Positions 33,390 through 45,415 are shown, counted from the first letter of the stretch. The stretch: DNA of 64,000 bases from Scilla litardierei (GCA_030789695.1 CM061142.1:359761486-359825485), one strand, 5' to 3'. The notes: generated by a model from the sequence alone, not told the origin. Program-made: numbers and translations.

Positions 33390-34484
33390 GCTTTATGGGT
33401 TTATTGCATCAGCCGCACAAAACATTTACAGGTTTATGTATCATCATTTTGCTGTGTATGAACATTGGAAGCATGTTTCTGCAACATTGAGGTGTATAAG
33501 CATTTACTGGTGTGTATAAATATTAGGTTTTTGTATCAGTGATAGTTTGTACATGACTCCAAAAATGATGATACATTTATGTTGTGTTGTTCTTTGCAAC
33601 ATTAACATGTATAAGAATTTACTGATGTGTATAAACATTTACATGTTTTTTGTATCAGTGATAGTTTGTATATGGCTCCAAAATGATGATACATTCATAT
33701 TGTTTATTCATATTGTGTTGTTCTCAGCAATGTTGAGGGGATGCAAACTCCATAAGCTTGCTAGGCAATGCCGTTGGAAAATAGTTATTCTAGGTGTCTT
33801 AACACTGAATATGAAATCACGAGTCTCTCTGTTGGACATCATCGATGATAACTGAATTGTGATGCTATCAAGAGAAAAAAAGTGGATTAGTTTATTTCGT
33901 TGTTGTCAAAAAAGTGTTGAATTCTAACTGAGGAGAGTGCAGAGTGTCTCATCAAAATGATAAAATAGGGTTTCCGATAATTCATAAGCCTAATGACTAT
34001 TTACAAATTTTCACAAAGGGTTTTAGAGTTAGAACATTCCAACCATTGGTATACTGAAAAAAGTAACTCATCTATGCTATTTAGCCTATCAATCTGGCAG
34101 GAAAAGCATGATTATGAGAGGATAATAAGGAAAAGGAATATTTACACTACCAGTACCCTCATAAATAATACGCATTGCAAACATTGAATGTACCTAAATC
34201 ATATGCAGCTTTCTTCTCAATAGATGTAGTGGCCTTTACTTCCTTATCAAGATGACGGTCATTATCAAGTGAGTCTCCATTCGATGCAGTCAAAGCTTAA
34301 TTAGTTAAGAGCAACATATGAGGTCATTACCATTTTTAGACATCTGAATGAAACCATACATAATTAGCAATGACATGGAAAACTTACATTCAAATGACCG
34401 AGAGAACTGTGACCTGCAATAGAGATAAAATTAGGGGATCTAAGATTTTGAGTGAGCAATATCCTAAATGAATCGTGTCCTACA

Positions 34485-34502
34485 GGCACGGGTAATGACT
34501 AG
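34485..34502 (+). mobile_element. Helitron-type 3' terminus (plus strand)
   Basis: A hairpin CGTGTCC-TACA-GGCACG (34474-34490) is followed by GGTAATGACTAG and a host T at 34503. This is the Helitron rule: a hairpin a few bases before CTRR, inserted before T. The same end occurs on the minus strand at 42367 and 48014. The 5' end of this copy was not found. Confidence 0.75.
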
Positions 34503-34520
34503 TGTATATATATATATGGA

Positions 34521-34890
34521 AAAATTTTCAAATGAGAACATTTCGCACCGTGCGAAAATGTTTTTAGTTTTTTTTTGAATTTTTTTTTCAAAAATTCTTT
34601 TTTCCACCCTCATTATATGTTGTTATACCCCCCCCTCAAAAAATAATCGTTGAGAAATAATGTCATTTGGCCTTTGATCAAGGCATTTCATCAAATTCGC
34701 ACGTTTTGAGACCGTTAAATTTGTAATGGGTGGATGGGTGCTCTAATGCCCAACGGGTTCACCCATTATTTTCACTGGGATATATATTTGTATGGATTAA
34801 ACATCAAAAAAAGAATTTTTGAAATTTTTTTCAAAAAACTATAAAAAATATTTTCGCACCGTGCGAAACCCCCTTTTTTCGCAACCGAAG
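34521..34890 (+). repeat. MITE-like repeat, copy 1
   Basis: About 360 bp with TTTCGCACCGTGCGAAA palindromes near both ends (about 34541 and 34853) and long A and T runs beside them. It is non-coding and has an inverted copy at 41455-41815. The family is not identified, and target duplications could not be recognised. Confidence 0.75.
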
Positions 34891-34895
34891 ATCAC

Positions 34896-34919
34896 TATAT
34901 ATATATATATATATGGAAA
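34896..34919. repeat. (TA)n-GGAAAA at the LINE 3' end
   Basis: (TA)n followed by GGAAAA. The same (AT)nGGAAA string borders the other end of the LINE at 41423-41449, so it may be the target duplication. Confidence 0.6.
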
Positions 34920-35085
34920 ATACGCTTTGCATCTTTATTGAATCTTATGAAAAAATACAGGACTCTAAGGTGGAAGAAGGATGCGAGTAGAGCGGGGTAA
35001 GGGCACAGGCGCCATCACCCCCACCAATACATAGCACCTTCCGCTACCCAAGAACCAAAGAATGAAACAAAGATTACATGTCAAT

Positions 35086-36195
35086 TTACAACCTAAGAAA
35101 TAATCCCAAATTTGACGGGGGAGTGCAATCACCATCCTGGTCCCAATCCACATGCCTCAAAGCGATTCTGATATCCTCAGCAACACTCTCAAAGAGAAGA
35201 GTCTGAATCTGTCTACTCCCTTCAAAGATTCTCCTATTCCTCTCCCTCCATATGTGCCAAGTAATCACAGCCAGGACAGTCTTGGCCAACCTCCCCAGGT
35301 TGGTCTCTCTTTGAAAATGAGAGAGAATCAAATCACCAATTCCTGCCAGAGTGGAAGGCAAAGCAGAAGTAATCCCCATTTTAAGAAAGCTCCTACAAAG
35401 GATGTAGTTAGAATAACTACTTTCAAAGAATATATGAGCCATGTTTTCATGAATATTATCAGAGCATAGAACACAAAAGGGTGAAGCGGGTACTCCCCAT
35501 TGCACGAGCTTATCACGGGTTAAAAGTTTCCCGTGGAAAGCTCGCAGTAACGTGATAGCCATCTTAGGGATATGCCCCTGAAACCATACCACTTGGTAAT
35601 AAGGAAATAGCAACCTGAGAGCCCGAGACCCAGCCCAAGCATTTCAAAGAGTAGGAGTCTTAGAAACCCAGAACCAAGAATCATCACCAGAGGTCAAAGA
35701 TACTGTATTAATAATGTGGCGGATAGGAGTAAGAATGTTATTGTCCACCCATCCCTCATCAGACCAATAATCACTGACCATCTTCCCCTCCTCACCATCA
35801 GGAACATCATAGGTGTCACAAAGAGGACCACCAGGCAGCCAATCATCAACCCAGAAAAGAGTAGAAGTCCCATCCCTGACATCACGCTTGATGAGTTTTT
35901 TTGAGAACTCCCGACAATGTAAAATAAATTTCCAAGTACCGGATTGCATAGGATGAGCCTTGGCCAAGAACAACCCTTTTTCACCCAAATACTGGTTCCT
36001 CATGTGGGAAGCCCAGACCCCTCCATGTGTAAGCATGCGCCATGTCAGTTTTATACCATAAGCATTATTGAAATCAGCAAAACTTCTGATCCCCACACCC
36101 CCTTCCTGCTTGGACATACACAGGTCATCCCAAGCCCATAGGTGATTCTTTCCCCAAATAAATTTTCTGCAGATGGAGGTGAGAGACCTTATCAC
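35086..36195 (-). pseudogene. LINE ORF2 C-terminal part (zf-RVT region)
   Basis: Two open segments in one frame (36195-35644 and 35613-35086) are separated by a stop. The first holds FIWGKNHLWAWDDLC and KQEGGVGIRSF, typical of the region after the reverse transcriptase. The second holds GKLLTRDKLVQWG, FCVLC and HIFFESSY, the zinc-binding zf-RVT region, then a WHIWRERNRRIF motif. Both are in frame with the endonuclease and first reverse transcriptase segments further right. Confidence 0.85.
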
Positions 36196-36216
36196 AGATT
36201 TAGGAATACGGAAGGC

Positions 36217-37641
36217 TTACATCCAAAACCCAACTATACCATATATAACAGTTTTAACAAGTTCAATACGACCAGCAATGGATAATAAGGATGAAGACCA
36301 TCCCTGTAATCTGTTAGTACATCTATCAATCAAACGGCTATAAGTTGAAGCATTAGGGTACTTAGCAGAGAGTGGAAGCCCCAAGTACGTAGAGAGAGAT
36401 TGCACCCTTTGAATACCCAAGATCTCAACAAGCAGAGAGTGGAAGCCCCAAGTACGTAGAGAGAGATTGCACCCTTTGAATACCCAAGATCTCAGCAAGA
36501 CTACTAGAAGACCTGGTTCCTTTACTGAAAATACCCGCAGTCTTGGTCCAGTTAACCTCAAGCCCAGTATAGGACTTGAAAGTAGTGAGGAGGTCTCTCA
36601 GCCCCACAAAAGATTTAGTGTTGGCCCAACAAAAAACCAGCAAATCATCAGCAAAGAGGAGATGGGTGACAGTCCCCATACGCTTCATAGGACTAATGCT
36701 GCGCATAATGTTGGCCTTAGCCATAAGCAAAGAAAAGGCCACCATAATAATCACAAAGAGATAAGGTGACAAGGGGTCTCCCTACCGCAACCCCCTATTA
36801 GACTGGAACATGCCATAAGGGGACCCATTAATCATGACAGAGAAGGAAGGTGTGGAGATACATTCACAAATCCAGCCGATGAATCTGTGCTAAAACCCAT
36901 ACGATGCATCATAAAGTAGACAAATTCCCTATTAACACTGACAAAAGCTTTGTGCAAGTCCAATTTGAGGCAATCTCGGGCACCCATAGGGTTATTAAAA
37001 TCCCTAATATACTCATGAGCAAGCAGAGCGCAATCAGCAAGGAGGCGGTCCTGAAGGAAGGCTGCTTGATTTGGTGAAATAAGCTCAATGACCGCACGTT
37101 TCAACCTATTGCAAAGAATTTTACTGATAATCTTGTAAAGAATATTGCAACAGGAAATGGGTCTATAATCTCCAAGCCCCGAGGCATTGGCACTCTTGGG
37201 TATGAGTGTTAAGAAGGTATGATTAATTTTCCGAAGGATCCTTCCAGATTTGAAAAAATTCATAGTCGCTATGGTAACATCCCTGCCAATGATATCCCAT
37301 GAATTCTGATAAAAGAAACCATTGAAACCATCAGGACCAAGGACTTTGTCAGCCCCAATTTGAAAACCAGCATTTTTAACTTCATCAGCAAGAACAGACC
37401 TTTCAACCCACTCAGCAGCCTCTTTGGTAAAGATTCTTTTAGTAGTAAGACACGAAAAGACCCTCCAATAATCATTCTGATTATACAGATTGGAGTAAAA
37501 CTCAGGAGCATCTTTCTTCAGCATATTAATAGAATTATTACGCGAGCCATCAGCAGTAATAAGATGCCTAATATTATTATTGTTTTGCCTAGCCCTCATA
37601 TCAGTATAAAAGAAGCGGGAATTACGGTCTCTCAGGTGCAA
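36217..37641 (-). pseudogene. LINE ORF2 reverse transcriptase
   Basis: The parts in order are GPDGFNGFFYQ, FLTLIPKSANA, DYRPISCCN, KLDLHKAFVSVN, then, after a frameshift near 36890, PSFSVMINGSP, a stop in place of the glutamine of LRQGD, SPYLFVI, and the catalytic FADDL (about 36655). The 67-bp duplication then returns the reading to the first frame, where STYLGLPLS and IAGRIELVK follow. The motifs are those of plant L1-like elements. Confidence 0.88.
36364..36497. repeat. 67-bp tandem duplication inside LINE ORF2
   Basis: 36364-36430 and 36431-36497 are near-identical copies starting agcagagagtggaag, so one protein segment is encoded twice. Because 67 is not a multiple of three, it changes the reading frame. 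Confidence 0.95.
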
Positions 37642-37875
37642 CCAGTCTTGCCTACTTTTTGCCTAAGAATAGACTCTTCATTTTTAATAGCATCAGCCAA
37701 CTGATTGATTAGAATATGCTCCTTTCTTTGAAGGTCAACACTAGGACAAGATCTGGATTATTCTGGATAGTGGCAAGATCGGAACGAATTTTGACCACAT
37801 CATTCGCATCTCTAAAAGCAGTACCAAACTGCTTAAGGTCCACCTTCAAATTCTTAATTTTGGCCACTAACCGGA

Positions 37876-38831
37876 TCATAGGACACCCAGCCGTGATGGT
37901 GCTTCAACATCCTTTAAGCACATCAGTATACTCAGGAGAATTGACCCAAGCATTGAAAAATTTGAAGGCTTGGGATCAGTGTTTCCCATCAGGTGAAGAT
38001 GGATAGCAAGGGCAGAATGGTCGCTAGACCCCCGAGCAATGTATTCACAATATGAAGATGTAAGAACATCCATCCATTTACTATTGCAGAAAGAACGATC
38101 AAGAGTGGCCGTTATACGACGGAGCCCAATGATACGATTGGTCCAGCTTAAAGGGTTACCAATAGTTTTCAATTCTAAGAGACCACTAGCATTAATGCAA
38201 TCATTAAACTCCTCTACCATGCATCCATCAATCGGCCTACCATCCACTTTATCCATCGTATATCTAACACAGTTAAAGTCCCCACCAATGATCCAGGGAG
38301 CATACTTATACTTGCTAGCGCTAGCCATGATCGAATCCCAGAGATCCCTGCGATCAAGGATAGAATTGGATGCATACACAACGGTAGTCACCATAACAAA
38401 CCCAGCAACATTAGCGTATCTCATAGTGATAAGTTGGTCAGACATATCCTCCACAACACAATTCCATGTATCGGGATCATACATGATGACAATGTGACCA
38501 TTACGATGAAAGAAACGATTTTCTAAAGAAAGCCTCTTCTGCAGAAAGCATTTAAGAATTCTATGACATTATCCAGCACAAATTTAGTTTCAAGTAACCC
38601 AATAAATGAGGGAACGTGCTTACGGAGACGACTCTTCAAATCTTTCCTCCTAGCAACGTTATTAATCCCTCGGTATTCCATATGAGCAATGTCATTTTCT
38701 GGAATTGGGATGGGAATGCTCAACATCCAGCCTAGCACTCTTACGAATGCCCTTACCCAGCCCCATATTTTGACTCTGCTTTTTCTGCCCATTACCCTGG
38801 TTTTTTCAACATCTCTTGCTCCAAATACCAT
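37876..38831 (-). pseudogene. LINE ORF2 N-terminal endonuclease
   Basis: An apurinic-type endonuclease/exonuclease/phosphatase domain. YRGINN, LLETK, then, after a frameshift between 38523 and 38484, VYASNSILDRRDLWD, IIGGDFNCV, SWTN, TLDRSF and SDHSAL are all visible. These hold the catalytic N, E, D-N and S-D-H residues of the family. It nicks target DNA for target-primed reverse transcription. The ORF2 start codon was not fixed. Confidence 0.87.
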
Positions 38832-39044
38832 GCCTCATTATCGGTGGTCATTTCATCTGCCTCATCTTCATTACTGGATTGATCAAGTAACGAGGCCCCT
38901 AAACTCGCATCATCCTCAATCAAGACATCGAATGGATTGATATTCCTCCACGATTGTGGAATGGAATCGACGTTGCTGGCTTTGCTCATCAGGTCATTTG
39001 GTATATTGGGGTAGGTATCGCCTCGTCCCAAACCCCCCCTCAAG

Positions 39045-40697
39045 CTATACCCGGGCCCCTCCCCCCATTTTATTATTGAGGAGTACATTAGCCTTCATAA
39101 TACATGGGCCTACCTTCGCCCCCAATCCGCTAGACGCAGCTAGCTCCACATCCTCCAGAATCAATTCAGTTACATTCTTATCAGGCGACAATATCTTCTT
39201 CTCGCCGCTTTTACTACTGGCCGCTTCCTCCTCTTCTTGCTCATGATGCCTTTTAGGGCTCCATCCCTCCGGGAAGCTCCTAGGATCTATCCTGTTACAT
39301 TTTTCACCATTACTGGATGCAGCCAGAACATCAGCATTTCTCGTAGCCGCTTCAGCTACAACAACGGCAACCTCACTAACGAACGTGACATTTGCGTTGT
39401 TACATCCCCTCCCGCTACCATTCCGCCAACTACAAACCTCCTCACCCGTAATCCCCCCCTCACATGCCGAGGTCTTCGATATAGAGTTACATCCTATCTC
39501 CGTGGACGCAGCCACCCTAACATTCTCCAATTGGACATTTCCCTTGTTCACGGCGGACGCAGCCATCCCCCGATTAATATCAGCTTTCGTTGTACAATTG
39601 CTCCCTTTCTCCCCCTCATTTCCCACATCAGATGCCTCAACATTACAAGTATACAAAGTAACGTTAACAGTATCGTTTAGCTCATCCTCTCTCGGCGTAC
39701 CTTTGTCATTCACCAAGCTTTCTCCCTTAGCAGCTGAAGGGCATTGGGAAGAGAGGTGTCCAAAACAAACACAACTGGAGCATCTAGGCGGCTCGCATTC
39801 GTATTTAACACCCAAACTCAGCATCAACATATCTCCAAGTTGAACAGTAATGGAGCACGGCAACGGCGTATCCGCTTTCACCTCAACCAAACATCGAGCA
39901 TAGGACATGCGCTCCATCCTCGCCGTGGCTCGATCCAAGCAGATGGGAACACCAATCACGCTGGCAATAGAGTTCAAGATCTGCAACATCCAGAGATTGA
40001 TTGGGAGATTAGGGATTTGAATCCAAATTGGAACTGCAGTAAGTAGGTCACGTTCATATCCCTCGTCGGCACTCCATTGCTGCAGCACCACCAACCTTCC
40101 GTCGAATAGCCACGGGCCACCGAAGAGCACCGCATCTCTGTCCTCCTTGGTCTCAAACTTGAAGAAGAAGTAACCATTATCTCTGGAGTAAATACTGAGC
40201 TCCTTGCGGATCTTCCACATCCTGGCGACCCATGCCTTCATTTGCCCGTAGTACGGCGTGTTCCCCAGCATGTACCCGATGAGAGTATGCTCCCAAATCT
40301 CAGCTCCTTCAGCCAGCATCTCATCTGTCAACACCGCCGTGGCCACTCCTTCTTCATCAAGCGATGGCGAAACAAAAGACATTTCAAAAGCATTAGAAAA
40401 CTTCCTCCTATTGGTGCATACCTCCAGCCAGGATCGTTTGTCAGCATTGACATTGATCTTAATTGGAACCGTCGGATGAGCAGCCCTGCGGTCGAACACC
40501 TTACGAGCATCAGGCCTAGCAGGTTACCTGTTGATAGCTCCTCCTCTTCCATCAAATTGAACCTTCTTCTTCCCTTTATCCTGTACACGAGTATTAATAT
40601 CCTTGGGATTCCTACTAGCCATCGTCTTCCAGCAATTCAAACTAGTATTAGCCAAATCTCCCAATCCATCCGCCGGATGAGCGACATTGTCAGCCAT
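39045..40697 (-). pseudogene. LINE ORF1 (DUF4283-like, CCHC knuckle)
   Basis: I start it at the ATG at 40697 (MADNVAHPADGLGDL), which is in frame with the longer open part starting 40499. One TAA at 40524-40526 interrupts it. The central region reads YFFFKFETKEDRDAVLFGGP and PIWIQIPNLP, typical of DUF4283. It is followed by a CX2CX4HX4C knuckle (CSSCVCFGHLSSQC). The tail is Asn-, Ser- and Ala-rich. This is the RNA-binding protein of plant L1-like elements. Confidence 0.88.
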
Positions 40698-41422
40698 CAG
40701 TGGATCAATACAAGAAATATTTCAGAAACAAAATCGAATCAATCACCAAGCAAGATCAAGCACCAGAAGTAACAAATCACAAGCACTCACCGCCGGATCA
40801 AGATATATATAGTAATATATCTTGATCCCTCCCGGAGAGCCCGATCCGATCAGAAAGAGAAGTGAAGGCGCCTGTTTAGCCACCGAGAGGAAATCCACCT
40901 CCAAAGCCAGGGATCCTCCTCGCCAGTGAGATCCACTTCCGCTCTCGAGAACAAGGATTCGCCTCTGAAAACAGGAACTCCACCTCGCCAAACAGGAGTG
41001 CAAGATCCACAGAAAACATGCTCAAACAAACGAACTCAATTCTCAGATCTAGAAAGGAAAATAGATCAAGAATCTTACCACGAATCAAGATCTCACCAGA
41101 GAGATCTTGATTCGAAATAGGGATAGAAGCACGATGAACTCAGATCTCAGATCTAGAATGAATCCAGGATCTCAGATCCAAAAGTCGAAGACGCTTCCAC
41201 CCGAATCCTCGTCTCGAACTCGAAATCAACTGCTCTACTCGAGTAGCTCCCGCAGACCTGCCGAAGAGTCGACGATGATCCGCCGAAGAGTCGACGATCC
41301 GACTCGTCCGCCAGGCCAGCCGCGGAGGCGGCCGGCTTCGAATGCCGTCCCAGAGAAACTTAGAATCGCCGGAGCTTCTCTCTCTAGAAATGAGAGAGAG
41401 AGAGAGAGAGAGTTTTTACAAC
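40698..41422 (-). other. LINE 5' untranslated region
   Basis: CT/GA-rich on the minus strand, ending in a (GA)n run at 41391-41412 (plus strand). It has several short repeats of agatctcagatctagaa near 41040-41180. A promoter inside this region is expected for the family, but no motif is clear. Confidence 0.6.
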
Positions 41423-41454
41423 ATATATATATATATATATATATGGAAATCTTT

Positions 41455-41815
41455 AAATGCAAAAAAGGGGTTTTCGCACGGTGCGAAAACTTTTTTTATT
41501 TATTTGAATTTTTTTTCAAATTTTTTTTGATGTTTAATCCATACAATTATATATTCCAGGAAAAATAATGGGTGAACACGTTGGGGTTTAGAGCACACAT
41601 CCACCAGTTACAAATTTAACGGTCTCAAAACGTGCGAATTTGTTGAAATGCCTTGATCGAAGGCCAAATGACATTATTTCTCAACGATTATTTTTTGAGG
41701 AGTGTATAACAACATATAATGATGGTAGAAAAAGGAAATTTTGAAATTTTTTTTTCAAAAAAAACTAAAAATCATTTCATACGGTGCGAAATGTTCTCAC
41801 ATGAAGATTCACACA
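41455..41815 (-). repeat. MITE-like repeat, copy 2 (inverted)
   Basis: The reverse complement of 34521-34890 with scattered differences. It carries TTTTCGCACGGTGCGAAA at about 41470 and a damaged version (TACGGTGCGAAA) at the other end. With copy 1 it forms long inverted arms around the LINE. Confidence 0.75.
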
Positions 41816-41948
41816 GACACACACAGACACAGACACATATGAGAATAATGGCTATCATACACCATATGAGAGCATCTCTCATACGCCCTCTCACATAAAG
41901 CACCCAAGTACAACCAAGTACAAGTTCATGTGGGCTTATACGCCATTA

Positions 41949-41976
41949 TGTGTGTGTGTGTGTGTGTGTGTGTGTA
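41949..41976. repeat. (GT)n microsatellite
   Basis: About 13 GT units directly beside a Helitron end at 41979. Confidence 0.85.
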
Positions 41977-41978
41977 CA

Positions 41979-42224
41979 CTAGCAAATAACCCGTTCACAC
42001 GTGAACGTGGACTGGGAAAAACCGATCGAAAAGGGGGGAAGAATAAAAAGTGTGGGTGCGTGTGGGAGGAGGGTCCAGGGGCAAATATGTAAAAACCGGG
42101 GTTGTATGTGTAAAATTCCCCACCTCCTCTCTTATCCCTCAAAATCTCATCTCTTATCCAATTTATCTTGTCCAAATTCTCTTATTCAATTTCTCTTGAT
42201 AACCTCTCTATTTTATAGAATAGA
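41979..42224 (-). mobile_element. short non-autonomous Helitron
   Basis: 246 bp on the minus strand, starting TCTATTCTATAAAATAGAG and ending with hairpin GTTCACGTGTGAAC, then GGGTTATTTG and CTAG. It sits between a host A and a host T, as Helitrons do. There is no coding capacity. Confidence 0.75.
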
Positions 42225-42366
42225 TATGTCTGTATGTATGTATGTATATGTATGTATATGTATATATTTATATGTATACTCTTGTCCAAATTCTCTTCTC
42301 CAATTTCTCGTGTCCAATTTCTCTTATCCAATTTCTCTTAATACCATCCCTATTTTATAGAATAGA
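42225..42366 (-). repeat. second Helitron 5' end with TATG repeats
   Basis: Minus strand from 42366: TCTATTCTATAAAATAGG, then several copies of AGAGAAATTGG, then a (TACA)n-like run leading into the next identical 5' end at 42224. It looks like a duplicated 5' terminus placed in tandem. Confidence 0.65.
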
Positions 42367-44229
42367 CTAGTCATAACCCGTGCCCGTAGGGCACGGTTCA
42401 GTTAAGATATTCTCCTGTCAAAAGCGTAGGTCTTCAAAAATTTAGCTCATCCCAAGAAATTAAGTTCATCACAAAAATCTTAGTTCCCCAACAAAATTAG
42501 TACCATCAAAATTTAGTTCATATCCAAAATTTTCGGGTTCACCTTGATAAATTTGCTACAATAAATGCAATCTCACATCACTGCCCAATAACATCGCGAA
42601 AACATGAACTTCGAGCTTTTCCCATAGGCATGGTAGCAGTCTTCAGCCCGTTGGAACACCCAAACAGGCAGAGGTTGCAGCGAGAAGCTGCTATCTTTTG
42701 GTCGCCCAGCAATAGCGATTGATTAGTCATTAGATCAAGACCCTCAGGTGGAAGTCAATCTATTGTATCAAGTAATAGAAAGTATGATGTGGCACCTCCA
42801 AAAGTCAGCCAAACCAAATATAAGTTTGGATTGGAGTCGGAATAGGTATACAGAACAGATTTATACTCAAAGCAGTTGGTTAAAGCCTGAAATGAGCTGA
42901 GAAATTCCACACATAAATTGATCAAATTGTATGATCGGCTTTCAACCTCGGGCCAGATGCAAAATACATGTAAAAGCATCTTTGAGCAAAATTGGAGTTT
43001 AGCTTGAAAGCATGATCAGTTGTCAATACATCGGCCCAGTATGTTGACATTAGGAAAATTTGGTGTTTGGTATGAAACGTCAAAGATTAGCAGAATCATA
43101 ACCTGCCTTGGTGATCATGCATTTTAAGTTCATGGAAGAAATAAGCAATTCCCCAAGATTCACTGCAGCCTAGAAAGAATCTAAACAATATGGTAAAATT
43201 AGTTATCCGAAAGCATGATTCACATGTACACACCAGGTCACCAAATTGAAAAACATTCCCACATGATGACAAAATAAAAGGCAGTGTTTCCCTAGTTAAG
43301 CATCTAATTATATGTACATAGATTTCGAATTAACTGTTTCAATCTCATGGAAAACTATTTGCTTGCTGATACATATTGCTTGTTGCATTATATCATTTGT
43401 GAACTAACAGATTTTAATCTCCCCTTGTGTACACAGATTTCAATCTCCCCTTGCTTGCTGATACATATTGCTTGTAGCATTATATCATTTATGAACTAAC
43501 AGATTTCAATAACAGAATTTGTGAACTAACATGCTATTTTGGTATGTGCATCAAGGACCAACGAATGCTGAAGTATGCAGAAGAAATAGAGTCACAGTTG
43601 CCAATAAAGCCAATCCTTCATAATGTTGGATTAGGAGAAGCCCAACAGACATGAGAAAAGTTTACTGCAAATTTGTATTAGGATAAAGACGAATATTTCT
43701 TTGCAAATTTCTTTGTTGTTACTCAGTTTTGTAAGCTAAGATGATTTAAGAGCAAATGATGTGCATAAACAATGGTAACACATATACACATGCAGATATC
43801 ATAGCTTGTTCACTGTATATATCAATTATAATGCAACGACATTGGAGATCGGAAAAGATCAAGATCGATCCTCATGCTGATAGCACGATAGCAGAACAGA
43901 AGCACCTCTTTTTGATTGCCTTCCATCTGCTGTTATGACTCCAACCAGCTCCCTCTCTATAACATTGCACCTGCAGATGCAACCATCAAGATGGCAAACG
44001 TTGCTTGTATCAGGCTGAGTGACAGACCGTGCCAGAGAGATACAAAAAAAACATCTAGACGTAGAAAACTTCTTACCGTATCTACAATATTCTTTTCGTC
44101 TTTAATGCCACCTATAGAGAACAACGAATTGCCTAGGACATATATGCAATCACAAAACTGAATTTGTTATGAATATTTTGAACTCTCATTCATATTCAAA
44201 TCACAAATTCATATATCCAGAATGAAATA

Positions 44230-44450
44230 TATGATAGACAAAATATAGTATTAAAACAAAGGAAGAAGGAAGGTGCGTGCCAATATAGTATTAAAACAAA
44301 GGAAGAATGAAGGTGCACTCACTTGACAATATATTGGCAGTTTTATGTCATTCAGATCATTCCCATTTTGAAGGTCGATTTTTTTTGAATGGAAGACCAC
44401 AGCAGACATGTTTCTTGTAATTTTAAAATCATAGAGTATAAATCCCAAAT
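44230..44450. repeat. direct duplication, copy 1 (contains an exon-like segment)
   Basis: About 200 bp matching 45233-45415 at roughly 90%. On the minus strand it encodes SKKIDLQNGNDLNDIKLPIY and CQ, then CAA|GTGAGT with the donor at 44323/44322. The protein is not recognised. Confidence 0.75.
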
Positions 44451-44713
44451 ATTTACAGGAAGGCAAAAAATGGGAAGAAAAGTTATGATTAGTTGCAGGA
44501 AGCTAACATGCTGTTTTCACCACACCCCTCCTAAACAGCACTCGACAGTTAAAGTAGCAATGAATGCAAGTTTCAGATGCTTCTCTTATAGAGCACATAT
44601 GCACACCCCCAAAAAAGCCTACGACTGAAAATCTGCGGTGAAAGATTGCATCCATGAATATACAACTAATTCATGCATTCTATTATCTGATAGGATCAGT
44701 TGCAGTCAGGAAT

Positions 44714-44792
44714 TTACACACCGTATACAGGCATACGCTCCTCGATGAACACTCGGCAAATGGGACAATTCTTGCACTCATCAGAACATGGC
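44714..44792 (-). pseudogene. last exon of a RING-finger gene
   Basis: After an acceptor TATATTACAG (ending at 44793) the minus strand reads PCSDECKNCPICRVFIEERM and five further residues to TAA at 44714-44716. The spacing C-x3-C-x2-C-P-I-C is that of the C-terminal half of a RING-type zinc finger close to the protein's end, as in many plant ubiquitin ligases. The exon carrying the first half of the RING was not found nearby. I treat it as a gene fragment, probably carried by the surrounding Helitron. The usual H of this RING half is not seen, so the zinc ligands may be incomplete. Confidence 0.6.
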
Positions 44793-45232
44793 CTGTAATA
44801 TATACAACAAAAGTAGATATTTATGAATTCAAGAGGCGGCGTTCCCTAAGGCCAGGTTAAAAACTAAAACTGATTAAAAATCATAAGATACAATTTACGG
44901 TCAATATCCATCACTAAATCATAAGGTCTCAGAGAAATCTAAAACTAAACAACCAACTAAAAATCAAATTAAAAGACATCAACTTTCCCTTATATTTCTC
45001 TATGCCATTCTAAGTTCAGTATCCATCACTCTCATGTCACCTAATTAATAAAGCAGGGTAATTCTGTAGATAACAACATTTGAGATAACAATTAATTGGG
45101 CCCACCCCACTGATCAATCGAGCCAAGTGGATCATATCTAATTGCAAGCAAACATGAACAATCATTGCTAAAGGGTAGAAGGCTAAAGGCATTGTGAGAC
45201 AGCATTTAGAAAATCAACATTAGATAACAACT

Positions 45233-45415
45233 GATAGACAAAATACAGTATTAAAACAAAGGAAGAAGGAAGGTGCACTCACTTGATAATACATTGGCAG
45301 TTTTATATCATTCAGATCATTCACGTTCTGACGGTCGATTTTTTTAATGGAAGACCACAGCAGGCATGTTTCTTGAAATTTTAAAATCATAGAGTATAAA
45401 TCCCAAATAATTCTA
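45233..45415. repeat. direct duplication, copy 2
   Basis: The copy of 44230-44450. It encodes, on the minus strand, KKIDRQNVNDLNDIKLPMYY and a donor CAA|GTGAGT at 45283/45282. A run of A differs in length between the copies, so the frames before it differ. Confidence 0.75.

Larger units (their letters stand above)
34920..41422 (-). mobile_element. LINE (L1-like non-LTR retrotransposon), decayed
   Basis: A 6.5-kb element with a CT-rich 5' untranslated region (41422-40698), ORF1 with a CCHC knuckle, and ORF2 with endonuclease, reverse transcriptase and a C-terminal zinc-binding region. AATAAA lies near the 3' end on the minus strand (about 34939). There is no poly(A) run at the 3' end, only (TA)n. 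It is flanked by inverted MITE-like copies. The element is inactive: both ORFs contain stops, and ORF2 has frameshifts and a 67-bp tandem duplication. Confidence 0.9.

Noticed and set aside
41235..41462. Minus-strand ORF at the start of the LINE
   Set aside because: It translates the (AT)n and (GA)n runs plus 5' untranslated sequence.
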